Assembly: GCF_009720385.1 (NCBI RefSeq)
Contig: NZ_WARX01000034.1
Span: 86,888-150,887 of the forward strand
Length of the DNA stretch: 64,000 nucleotides
Direction: 5' to 3'
From: Catellatospora vulcania
Lineage (GTDB): Bacteria > Actinomycetota > Actinomycetes > Mycobacteriales > Micromonosporaceae
Under the pieces are notes generated by a model. The model did no database searches and had not been told where the DNA came from. It was given only the letters and a program-made list of their open reading frames with translations. Below are positions 1 to 7,871 of this stretch, piece by piece; position 1 is the first letter of the stretch; each line of letters opens with the position of its first letter. The position numbers and the translations under genes are program-made.

Positions 1-1203
1 GACGCGATACGGACGCTGGTCGTCGTCGGTCTGATCTTCTTTCATTCGGCGCTGGTGTTCGACGAACGCGACGACTACTACGTCAAGAACGGCGACACGA
101 CCGAGGTCACCACGATCCTGTCGGGGCTGGCCGTGGTGTGGGCCATGCCCGCGCTGTTCCTCATCGCGGGGTTCGGTGCACGCCACTCGCTGCGCCGCCG
201 CGGACCGGGCGGCTTCGCCGCCGAACGGCTGCTCCGGCTGGGCATGCCGCTGCTGTTCGCGATCGTGGCGCTGCTGCCGGTGCCGCAGTGGCTGCGGCTG
301 AAGGCCGCCGACCCGGGCTACCACGAGTCCTACTGGCGGTTCCTGCCGCGCTTTTTCGACGTGCGGTTCGAGCCGGGCGAGTTCCCGTTCGTCCTGCAGG
401 GTGAGCATTTCGAAACCGGGCACCTGTGGTTCGTCGTGCTGCTGCTGGCCTGGGCGCTGCTGCTGGCCTGCGCCGCCCGGGCGCTGCCCCGCGACCGGGT
501 ACGGCGGCTGCGCGACCGGCTCGCCGCTGTGGCCGGCCGGCGCGGCAGGGTGCTGCTGCTGCCCGCGCTGCCGCTGGCGCTGATCAGCGCCCTGGACGGC
601 ATGGAGGAAGGGCTCGCCGGCTGGAGCCGCTGGGCCTACCTGCTGTTCTTCCTGTACGGCGTCGTGCTCGCCACCGACGAGCGGTTCCGCGACGCGATGC
701 GCCGTGAAGCCGTGCTCGCGGCCGTCGCCGGGGTGGTGCTGATGGCGATCGGCATGCCGCTGTTCTTCGTCGTCAGCGAGGCCGGCGGCGACCCGTTCAC
801 CGACCTCACCGGCCCGGCCCTGGCCATGCGGGCGCTCTACGGCATGACCGGCTGGTGCTGGGTGGTAGCCATCCTCGGCCTGCTCGACCGCCGCGCGCAC
901 CCCCGCCCGGCGACCTCGGCGAGACCTCCCGGCCTCGGCCGCCGGGTCTACGTCTACCTGGCGCTCGGTGCGCTGCCGATCTACGTGCTGCACCAGCCGA
1001 TCGTGGTCGCGGTGGCCTACTTCGTCGTGTCCTGGCAGGCCCCGATCGCGGTCAAGTACGCGGCACTCGTCGCGATCGCGCTCGTGCTGACCATCGCGGC
1101 GTACGACCTGCTGGTGCGGCGTACCCGGAGCACCCGGTTCCTGTTCGGCATGCGGGAGCCGGCCGCCGTCCGTCCGAACACGACGCCATCGCCTGGCGAG
1201 TGA
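1..1203 (+). CDS. Acyltransferase family 3 membrane protein (5' truncated by window edge)
   Basis: The reading frame is open from base 1, so the start lies outside the window; the GTG at 55 is internal. About 400 residues are visible. The opening stretch (DAIRTL then FFHSALVF) fits the conserved start of acyltransferase 3 (PF01757) proteins, in which the first-helix histidine is catalytic. Eight or more hydrophobic helices follow, and a C-terminal helix contains a LHQPIVV motif typical of this family. Such enzymes acylate sugars, antibiotics or cell-envelope polymers; the substrate here is unknown. The gene ends 8 bases before an ABC transporter ATPase, so the three genes may form one operon. 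Confidence 0.8.
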   Translation, partial: DAIRTLVVVGLIFFHSALVFDERDDYYVKNGDTTEVTTILSGLAVVWAMPALFLIAGFGARHSLRRRGPGGFAAERLLRLGMPLLFAIVALLPVPQWLRLKAADPGYHESYWRFLPRFFDVRFEPGEFPFVLQGEHFETGHLWFVVLLLAWALLLACAARALPRDRVRRLRDRLAAVAGRRGRVLLLPALPLALISALDGMEEGLAGWSRWAYLLFFLYGVVLATDERFRDAMRREAVLAAVAGVVLMAIGMPLFFVVSEAGGDPFTDLTGPALAMRALYGMTGWCWVVAILGLLDRRAHPRPATSARPPGLGRRVYVYLALGALPIYVLHQPIVVAVAYFVVSWQAPIAVKYAALVAIALVLTIAAYDLLVRRTRSTRFLFGMREPAAVRPNTTPSPGE

Positions 1204-1211
1204 GGAGTACC

Positions 1212-2123
1212 GTGCAGCCCATGTCACCGACGATCAAGGTCGAGGAACTCAGGAAGGCGTACGGCGAGCTGCGCGCCGTCGACGGCGTCTCCTTCGAGGT
1301 GCAGACCGGGGAGTTCTTCGGCATCCTCGGGCCCAACGGCGCGGGCAAGACCACCACCCTGGAGATGATGGAGGGTCTGCGCAAGCCCGACTCGGGCAGC
1401 GTGTCCCTGTTCGGCGAGAGCCCCTGGCCGCGCAACCCGCGCCTGCTCCCCCGCATCGGCGTGCAACTGCAGGCCAGCGCGTTCTTCGAGCGGCTGACCG
1501 CACGCGAGCAGATCCGCACCTTCGCCTCGCTGTACGGCGTGCCCGCCCGCAAGGCCGACGAGTGGCTGGCCGTGGTCGGGCTGGAGGACATGGCCGGCAA
1601 GCGCAACGAGGACCTCTCCGGCGGGCAGCAGCAGCGCCTGTCCATCGCCTGTGCGCTGGCGCACGGGCCGGACCTGGTGTTCCTCGACGAGCCGACGTCG
1701 GGCCTGGACCCGCAGGCCCGCCGCAACCTGTGGGACGTGCTGCGCGACATCAGCGCGCAGGGCCGCACCGTGGTGCTGACCACGCACTACCTCGACGAGG
1801 CCGAGTCGCTGTGCGACCGGGTCGCCATCATGGACCACGGCCGCATCCTGCAGTCCGGGCCGCCCGCGACGCTGGTGCGCGACCTGGACGCGCCGACCCG
1901 GATCTCGATCGAGACCGGCACGCTCACCGCGGAGGCGGCGCGCGGGCTCGCCGACGGGCTGGAGGTCACCGACGACGGGGTGTCGCTGACCATCGCGACG
2001 CGTACCCCCGCCCCCGTGCTCTCGGCGCTGGCCGAGCGGGACGCGCTACGCGGCCTGTCGGTGCGCGGCGCGACCCTGGAAGACGTCTTCCTGCACCTCA
2101 CCGGACGGGAGTACCGCGCGTGA
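1212..2123 (+). CDS. ABC transporter ATP-binding protein (ABC-2 / drug-export type)
   Basis: This 303-residue nucleotide-binding subunit probably powers the permease encoded next. It has Walker A GPNGAGKTT, signature LSGGQQQRLS, Walker B LVFLDEPTSGLDP and a switch histidine in LTTHYLDEAE, in the usual order. A C-terminal extension of about 80 residues is typical of DrrA/CcmA-type exporters. The GTG at 1212 was chosen because GAGGAG lies 5 bases upstream; the ATG at 1221 is an alternative. The stop overlaps the permease start by 4 bases, which suggests translational coupling. The substrate cannot be inferred from sequence. Confidence 0.93.
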   Translation: MQPMSPTIKVEELRKAYGELRAVDGVSFEVQTGEFFGILGPNGAGKTTTLEMMEGLRKPDSGSVSLFGESPWPRNPRLLPRIGVQLQASAFFERLTAREQIRTFASLYGVPARKADEWLAVVGLEDMAGKRNEDLSGGQQQRLSIACALAHGPDLVFLDEPTSGLDPQARRNLWDVLRDISAQGRTVVLTTHYLDEAESLCDRVAIMDHGRILQSGPPATLVRDLDAPTRISIETGTLTAEAARGLADGLEVTDDGVSLTIATRTPAPVLSALAERDALRGLSVRGATLEDVFLHLTGREYRA

Positions 2124-3187
2124 CAAGCTTCGTCAGCCTCTCCTCGGCGATGGCCCGCGGCTTCTTCCGCGACCGCACCGCCCTGTTCTTCACCATCCTG
2201 TTCCCGCTGATGTTCCTGGTGCTGTTCGGCGGCCTGTTCAAGGACGCGGGCGCGTCCAAGACCGACATTCTGCAGATCGGCGCGGTGCCGGTCGTCGACC
2301 AGCTGCCCGCCGAGGCCGCCGCCGGGCTCGACCAGGTGCTCGCGGTGACCCGCACGTCGGATCGCGCCGCCGCGCTGGAGGAGGTCCGCAAGGGCGACAA
2401 GGCCGCCGCGATCGAGCAGGTCGGCGGCGAGCTGATCGTGCACTACTCGGCGGCGGACGCGGTCAAGTCCGCCACCGTGCGCGGCATCGTCGAGTCGCTG
2501 GTGCAGCAGGCGAACCTGGCCGCCGCCGGGGTCACCACGCCCTCGGTGACCATGCGCGCCCAGCCGGTCGAGGACCAGTCGCTCAAGGCGATCCAGTACA
2601 TGACGCCGGGCCTGCTGGGCTGGGCGATCGCCACCGGCGCGACGTTCGGCGCGGCGCTGACCCTGGTCACCTGGCGGCAGAAGAAGATCCTGCGCCGCCT
2701 GCGGCTGTCCCCCGTGCCGCTCGCGTCGATCATCGGCGCGCGGGTGTCGGTGAGCATCGTCATCGCCGCCGCGCAGTGCGCCATGTTCATCGGCGTGGCC
2801 CTGCTGCCCTACTTCGGGCTGCAGCTGTCCGACCAGTGGTGGGCGTTCATCCCGGTGATGATCGCCGGCACGCTGGCATTCCTGTCCATCGGCCTGGTCG
2901 CCGGCGCCGCTGCCAAGACCCCCGAGGCCGCCAGCGCCATCGCCAACCTCATCACCCTGCCCATGGCCTTCCTGTCGGGCGCCTTCTTCCCCCTCGACGG
3001 GGCCCCGAAGTGGCTGCAGCAGCTGTCGGAGTTCTTCCCCCTCAAGCACCTGGTGTCCTCGATGCAGGACGTGATGGTCCGGGGCGAGAGCTTCGCCGTC
3101 ACCCTGCCCGACATCGGGCTGCTGCTCGGCTTCACCGTCGTGCTGGCCGGTGTCGCCGCGTTCCTGTTCCGCTGGGACGACGCCTGA
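2120..3187 (+). CDS. ABC-2 type transporter permease
   Basis: The product has 355 residues. An N-terminal helix (LFFTILFPLMFLVLFGG) is followed by an extracytoplasmic domain of about 150 residues and then five hydrophobic helices. This is the ABC2_membrane_3 layout. The GTG start overlaps the stop of the ATPase gene (GTGA), so the two subunits are likely co-translated. The long outside loop resembles that of exporters of drugs or lipid-linked molecules. It converges with the protease gene on the other strand, only 15 bases beyond its stop, with no obvious terminator between them. Confidence 0.9.
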   Translation: MTSFVSLSSAMARGFFRDRTALFFTILFPLMFLVLFGGLFKDAGASKTDILQIGAVPVVDQLPAEAAAGLDQVLAVTRTSDRAAALEEVRKGDKAAAIEQVGGELIVHYSAADAVKSATVRGIVESLVQQANLAAAGVTTPSVTMRAQPVEDQSLKAIQYMTPGLLGWAIATGATFGAALTLVTWRQKKILRRLRLSPVPLASIIGARVSVSIVIAAAQCAMFIGVALLPYFGLQLSDQWWAFIPVMIAGTLAFLSIGLVAGAAAKTPEAASAIANLITLPMAFLSGAFFPLDGAPKWLQQLSEFFPLKHLVSSMQDVMVRGESFAVTLPDIGLLLGFTVVLAGVAAFLFRWDDA

Positions 3188-3202
3188 CCGGCCGGCCCGT
3201 GG

Positions 3203-6200
3203 TCACGGCACGGAACCGACCGTGCTGTCCAGCACGTCGCGGAGCAGTTCCTCGTCGACGGGCTCGCTGAACGCGTCGAAGGTCACCTGCACGAGCGTGT
3301 GTTCGACCCGGACCAACACGATGATCAGCGAGCCCTGGAACGACATACCCGAGAACTCGGCGGTCATCGCCAGGTCCACCCGCCAGGCCTGGTCGCCCAG
3401 CGCCGGCGGGCGGCCGGTGCTGACGGTGTAGTGCAGCGGCGTGCCCTCCCCGCTCGTGTAGGTGAACCGGGGGCAGGCCTGCCGTGCCTTCTCGGCCGCC
3501 GTGAACAGCGCAGGTGGCACCGGATGGGGGTACGAGCGCACGGTCACGTTGACGGACGAAGTCGTGATCTTGTCGCCGTCGGTCCACCGGCTGCGGGCGA
3601 CGATCGGCTGCGCGTCGTCCACCGTCAGATACGTCTCCTCGACCAGCGCCGTGCAGTGCTCGGGGTCGTCGAGGACCGCGGTGCCGCTGCTCGTGGACTC
3701 CGGCAGCGTGCGCCAGTGCCGGGGCAGCACGGGGCGTGCGGCGTCGGCGACGCGCTGAGCCTCGGCCTGGGAGAGCACCCGGGAGACGGCGGCACCGGAC
3801 CGGGTGGGGGCAGGGTCGGCGACGGCCGTGGGGGTGTCGGTCATCGCCGACAGGGTGCTGCCGGCGGCCAGGCCCACGGCCACCAGTGCCGCGGTCGCGG
3901 CGGCGAGGACTGCCGACCGGACCCGGGGCCGACCCGCCAGCGCCGCGGGGACGAGCGCGGCCGCCCGCTGGAGCAGAAGCACCAGGACGCCGACGGCGAG
4001 CGCGCCCAGCGCACCCTGGACCACGATCTGGTCCAGCAGGAAGTCCGCATAGGACAGATCGACCCCGGCGTTGCAGGTGTTCTGGCGCAGCCGCAGCATC
4101 GGCACACACCTACCGATCATCGAGGCCGCCTGCTCCCCGATGATCACAGCGGCGGCGCAGGTCAGGGCCGCGAGCTGGCCGAGCAGCAGCCCACGGCGGC
4201 ACCGTGCCGCCAGCACCCCGCCCAGGACCGCCTGGACGGCGACGGCCAGCGCGAGCTGGGCGTACGAGTGATAGGAGACGAGTCCGGGGGTGTCGTAGGC
4301 AACCTGGTGCAGCACGGCGCGCAGCGCGAGGGTCAGCAGCACGAACACCCCTGCCCCGGCCAGCCCGGCCAGCACCGCTGACCGCAGGCCGCGAGTGCCG
4401 GGCAGGTCCGGCACTCCGGCAGGGCGGCTGCCCACGGGATCGTCCCCGGCGTCGGCCGGGCGGTCGGCGGGAGCCGCACGCGGGCGGCGCAGCAGTGCGG
4501 TGAACGGGTAGAGGCAGGCCAGCGCGAACGCCGGGACGACCAGGGGCCGGGCGGCGAACAGTTGCAGCGGCGGATAGACGGTGGAGAACAGACCGAAGCC
4601 GGGCCCCTCCCAGAGCCGTTCGCCGAGGGTCACGAAGTCGGCGGCGACCAGGTGGTAGAACCGGCCGATCAGGTACGGCGCGGAGCGCGTCTCGAGCCAG
4701 ATGCCGAACCAGACGGCGAACGGGGTCACCGTGGCGGCGATACCGGCCGGCCAGACCCACCGGCTGTCCGCCCCGCGCAGTACGGGCAGCCAGGCGCGGG
4801 CGCCGGCGGCGCTGGCGGCGGCCAGCAGGAGGATCCCGACGGTGAACGACGCCGCGCCGACCAGGCCCGCGGTCAGGCTGACACCGCCCACCTCGACGCT
4901 CCCGGCCAGCGCGATCCTGCCCCCGGTAGCCGAGCTGCCGAAAACGCCCCACGCGCCGACCGTGTTGAGGATCGAGGCGAGGTCGCCGAGCAGGCAGCCC
5001 AGGCTGAAGCCCAGCGCGGCGGGCAGCACCGGCACCCGTGGCCCGTGCGCCGACAGCAGCTCGGCCCGCCAGGCCGCCACGGCCAGGACGCCGACCACGA
5101 CGGGCGCCACCAGCCAGGCCAGGTAGCGGCCCGACGGAGTGCCGTCGTGGGGCAGCCCGAGACCGGCGACAAAGGTCAGCGATCCGGTCGCGAGCATGGT
5201 GGTCACACCCGCCCCGAAGAGCTCGCCGAACCCGGGGCGCAGTGTCGTGAGCGGATGGTCGATGGCGTGCAGGCGGGCCGCGGCGGCCGGGTGCACGCCG
5301 AAACGGCGGCGCCACGACAACCTGGTCTCGCGCGCCGCGGTGGCCGCCATCACCCGGCGCAGTCCGTCGGCTGCGCCGTGCTGGGCGGCGCGCGCGTCGG
5401 CGAGGATCTCCCGGGCACGCAGCACCGAGTTGCGCACCAGGTAGACGATCCCCACGAACAGCACCGTGCGACTGCCGCTGTTGAGCACCTCTCGCGGGTA
5501 GTCCGCAGACACCCACGGCGGGGTCGACGGGTCGACGAAGATCCTCGGATGCACGATCGCGACCGCCATCGGCAGGAGCGCCAGCGCGACGAACGCCCGC
5601 CACAGGGCCATCGTGGCGTAGGCGATGTCGACATCGCGGTTGCGCAGATGGGCCAGCTCGTGCAGGACCACGGCACGGAACGCCGCCGGGTCGGTGATGC
5701 GCAGGGGCACCAGACCGGCGTTGATCCGGACCCAGTACCGGCCCGTCCGGCCGAAGGCCAGCCCGCCCGGCGCGACCGCGTGCGGATCGAGCACGAAGCG
5801 GGGCGGTCTGCGCAGCCCGATCTCCGTCGTGAGGTCGCACAGCGCGGCGTGCAGGCGGGGGAAATCGGCGGCGGTGACCGGCACGAGTCCCGCCCGCCGC
5901 CGGGTCCACCAGGGTGCGGCGAGGTAGAGAGCGAGCGCCACCGCCAGCAGCAGCACCAGCCCGGCCAGGATCCATGCCGCCTCGGCCTGCTCGTACGGGG
6001 CGAGGCAGCGGCTGGCCTGCGCCAGGTCGCGTTCGGAGTCCTCGATGGCGGCGGGATCCAGGGAAAGGCCGAGCTCGCCGCGCCGCAGCAGTTCGTTGCA
6101 GCGGGCGTACGTGAACAGGCCCGCTTCCGCATTGCCGGGCAGCCGGGTGTACACGAGGCTGAAGGCGTAGGTGGCGGTGCCGAAGATGGCGGCGACCAGC

Positions 6201-6274
6201 GACACGAAGCGCAGGGTGGTGCCGGAGACCACGGCGAGGGCTGACCGCGGCGGCGGGGCGACGGCCACGGTCAC
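3203..6274 (-). CDS. Large polytopic membrane metalloprotease (M48/M56-like)
   Basis: A 1023-residue protein. Two N-terminal helices precede a zinc-protease core containing VLHELAHLRNRD (HExxH). About 90 residues later comes REILADARA, which fits the third zinc ligand of M48 (HtpX/Ste24-like) enzymes. Many more hydrophobic helices follow, and the last ~190 residues are soluble and probably extracytoplasmic after a final helix (LVAVGLAAG). M48 proteins usually have 280-450 residues, so this is an enlarged version with an added membrane block and tail domain. The GTG start overlaps the TGA of the upstream gene. Substrate unknown; envelope quality control or signalling is an inference. Confidence 0.8.
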   Translation of the reverse strand: MTVAVAPPPRSALAVVSGTTLRFVSLVAAIFGTATYAFSLVYTRLPGNAEAGLFTYARCNELLRRGELGLSLDPAAIEDSERDLAQASRCLAPYEQAEAAWILAGLVLLLAVALALYLAAPWWTRRRAGLVPVTAADFPRLHAALCDLTTEIGLRRPPRFVLDPHAVAPGGLAFGRTGRYWVRINAGLVPLRITDPAAFRAVVLHELAHLRNRDVDIAYATMALWRAFVALALLPMAVAIVHPRIFVDPSTPPWVSADYPREVLNSGSRTVLFVGIVYLVRNSVLRAREILADARAAQHGAADGLRRVMAATAARETRLSWRRRFGVHPAAAARLHAIDHPLTTLRPGFGELFGAGVTTMLATGSLTFVAGLGLPHDGTPSGRYLAWLVAPVVVGVLAVAAWRAELLSAHGPRVPVLPAALGFSLGCLLGDLASILNTVGAWGVFGSSATGGRIALAGSVEVGGVSLTAGLVGAASFTVGILLLAAASAAGARAWLPVLRGADSRWVWPAGIAATVTPFAVWFGIWLETRSAPYLIGRFYHLVAADFVTLGERLWEGPGFGLFSTVYPPLQLFAARPLVVPAFALACLYPFTALLRRPRAAPADRPADAGDDPVGSRPAGVPDLPGTRGLRSAVLAGLAGAGVFVLLTLALRAVLHQVAYDTPGLVSYHSYAQLALAVAVQAVLGGVLAARCRRGLLLGQLAALTCAAAVIIGEQAASMIGRCVPMLRLRQNTCNAGVDLSYADFLLDQIVVQGALGALAVGVLVLLLQRAAALVPAALAGRPRVRSAVLAAATAALVAVGLAAGSTLSAMTDTPTAVADPAPTRSGAAVSRVLSQAEAQRVADAARPVLPRHWRTLPESTSSGTAVLDDPEHCTALVEETYLTVDDAQPIVARSRWTDGDKITTSSVNVTVRSYPHPVPPALFTAAEKARQACPRFTYTSGEGTPLHYTVSTGRPPALGDQAWRVDLAMTAEFSGMSFQGSLIIVLVRVEHTLVQVTFDAFSEPVDEELLRDVLDSTVGSVP

Positions 6275-6729
6275 GCGCCGTCGCGCAGTGCCCCGGCGAC
6301 GGAGTCGGCCAGCAGCCGTGACCTGCCTTCGTCGAGGCCGGCCTGGGCGCACTTGTCGAGCACGATGGAACGGACACGGGCCAGCTGGGCGTCGTCGAGG
6401 TGGGGAGCGGCAGGCTCGGTGACGGCGTCCGCGCCACCGCGGGCCCGCCGCAGCGACAGCCTCGCCCGGACCGCGGAGCCGTACTGCTCGGTGAGGTAGC
6501 GCACGACTTCGGTGACCGCGGCCAGCACCACCGGAGTCATGAGGGCGGCCAGCGTCTCCACGCCGAAGCCGAGCATCTCGTCATCGCCGGGCCCGCGGGC
6601 CGTGAGCCGTGCGGGGTCCTTGCGATAGGCGGCGTCAAGCACCGTGAACAGCTCGTCCTCTTCGGGGGCGACCTGCGCGGCAACCCAGCGGGCCAGGTCC
6701 TGTTCAGCGGTGATGATGTCGGGGTCCAC
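6271..6729 (-). CDS. Hypothetical protein, coupled to the membrane protease
   Basis: I do not recognise this 152-residue protein. It is soluble and mostly helical and acidic at the N terminus (DPDIITAEQDLARWV), with a central hydrophobic helix (TLAALMTPVVLAAVTEVV) that may be amphipathic or a membrane dip. The C-terminal third (LARVRSIVLDKCAQAG) is predicted helical. Its stop overlaps the protease start (GTGA), so both are made from one message and probably act together, perhaps as regulator or adaptor of the protease. The start is GTG with no strong ribosome site. Confidence 0.65.
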   Translation of the reverse strand: MDPDIITAEQDLARWVAAQVAPEEDELFTVLDAAYRKDPARLTARGPGDDEMLGFGVETLAALMTPVVLAAVTEVVRYLTEQYGSAVRARLSLRRARGGADAVTEPAAPHLDDAQLARVRSIVLDKCAQAGLDEGRSRLLADSVAGALRDGA

Positions 6730-7043
6730 GCACGGAAGGATAGGTTCCGGTAACCCTATGTCAGCAGCAGGTGTCTATTTGCTGACAGATGTGGTCGATT
6801 CCTCCGGGGCCGGGCGGCCCACCGGACTCTGCCACGGCACCCGCTCGGTGAATTCGGGCCGCGGCCGGTCGCCGTTCAGCGACCGTCCCCGGATCCTTCA
6901 CCTGGGCAGTCGACGCTGCGACGGCCTGGCGGCTCGGCCCAGTGGGGCAACCCCCAGGCGCTCGACGGCACGACGTGCTGCTCGTGAGGACGCGACCGGC
7001 CGCGCCGGTCCGGCCGCCGCCACGCCCGATCCCGGGGGAGCCC
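6730..7043. other. Intergenic region between divergent genes
   Basis: These 314 bases lie between the minus-strand protease partner and a small plus-strand membrane protein. The only clear structure is the palindrome at 6759-6787 close to the minus-strand start. The remainder is GC-rich; a reading frame does continue upstream of the small gene at 7044, but its composition looks non-coding. Confidence 0.5.
6759..6787. promoter_or_regulatory. 8-bp perfect inverted repeat, possible operator
   Basis: TGTCAGCA at 6759-6766 and TGCTGACA at 6780-6787 are separated by 13 bases. The site is 30 bases upstream of the start of the minus-strand gene at 6729, where a promoter or operator would lie. It could instead form a weak hairpin. 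Confidence 0.35.
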
Positions 7044-7211
7044 GTGCACACCTTCCTTGTCATGGCAGCCGCCGCCACGGTGCTCCTGCTCCTGCTCCTG
7101 TTCCTCGGCCGCCGCGTGTTCCTGACCGACGACCCGGCGCAGGGTCTGCTCTGCCGCCTCGATCCCGACGCACCTCCGGGCACCGCCTGGTGCGCGGAGT
7201 GCGGAGGCTGA
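7044..7211 (+). CDS. Small single-pass membrane protein
   Basis: This reading frame encodes 55 residues from the GTG at 7044, which has GGGGGAG just upstream. It has one strong hydrophobic helix (VMAAAATVLLLLLLFLG) near the N terminus, then a short cytoplasmic tail ending in a CAECGG cysteine pair. An in-frame upstream start at 6942 would add 34 Arg/Pro-rich residues and looks less likely. I do not know a family. The paired cysteines could bind metal. It converges with the response-regulator gene, with 9 bases between the stops. Confidence 0.5.
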   Translation: MHTFLVMAAAATVLLLLLLFLGRRVFLTDDPAQGLLCRLDPDAPPGTAWCAECGG

Positions 7212-7220
7212 GCCGCCGAC

Positions 7221-7871
7221 TCAGGTTGCGCCGTTGAGGTAGGCCAGCACCGCCAGCACGCGGCGGTTGTCGTCATCGGACGGCGCGAGGTCGAGCTTGC
7301 CGAAGATGCTGGCCGTGTGCTTGCCGACCGCGCTCTCCGACAGGAACAGCCGCTGCCCGATCGCCGCGTTGGAGCGCCCCTCCGCCATCAGCTCCAGCAC
7401 CTCCCGCTCGCGCGGCGTGAGCCGGGCCAGCGGCACGTTGCGGGCAGGCTGCTGGAGCAGCTTCGCGATGACCTCCGGGTCCATCGCGGTGCCGCCCCCG
7501 GCGACCCGGCGCACCGCGTCGAGGAACTGGTCGGCGTTGAACACCCGGTCCTTGAGCAGGTATCCGATCCCGCCCGTGCCGTCGGCCAGCAGCTCGCGGG
7601 CGTACAGCTGCTCGACGTGCTGCGACAGCACCAGCACCGGCAGGCCAGGCACCTGCCGCCGCGCGGTCAGCGCCGCCTGCAGCCCCTCGTCGGTGTTGGT
7701 CGGCGGCAGCCGCACGTCGACGACGGCCACGTCGGGGCGGTGCGCCAGCAGGGCGGCGAGCAGGTCGGGGCCGGTCTCCACGGCGGCGACGACGGTGCAG
7801 TCGTGCGCCTCCAGCAGGCGGACCAGCCCCTCCCTCAGGAGGTAGAGGTCCTCGGCGAGGACAACGCGCAC
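7221..7871 (-). CDS. LuxR-family two-component response regulator
   Basis: A 216-residue NarL-type regulator. The receiver has an acidic pair near residues 7-8, the phospho-acceptor D52 in VAVVDVRLPP and the switch lysine in YLLKDR. The C-terminal LuxR helix-turn-helix contains LTPREREVLELMAEG and SNAAIGQRLFLSESAVGKH. The gene starts 37 bases inside the end of the sensor kinase gene in another frame, so the pair is tightly coupled. By analogy with similar actinobacterial loci it probably controls the divergent ABC transporter at 9984-11474. Confidence 0.93.
   Translation of the reverse strand: MRVVLAEDLYLLREGLVRLLEAHDCTVVAAVETGPDLLAALLAHRPDVAVVDVRLPPTNTDEGLQAALTARRQVPGLPVLVLSQHVEQLYARELLADGTGGIGYLLKDRVFNADQFLDAVRRVAGGGTAMDPEVIAKLLQQPARNVPLARLTPREREVLELMAEGRSNAAIGQRLFLSESAVGKHTASIFGKLDLAPSDDDNRRVLAVLAYLNGAT

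Noticed and set aside
3299..6437. Long open frames antisense to the membrane protease (plus strand 4562-6244 and others)
   Set aside because: They follow from high GC third positions of the minus-strand gene; their Gly/Arg/Pro/His-rich sequence has no motif and the opposite strand has a clear protease.
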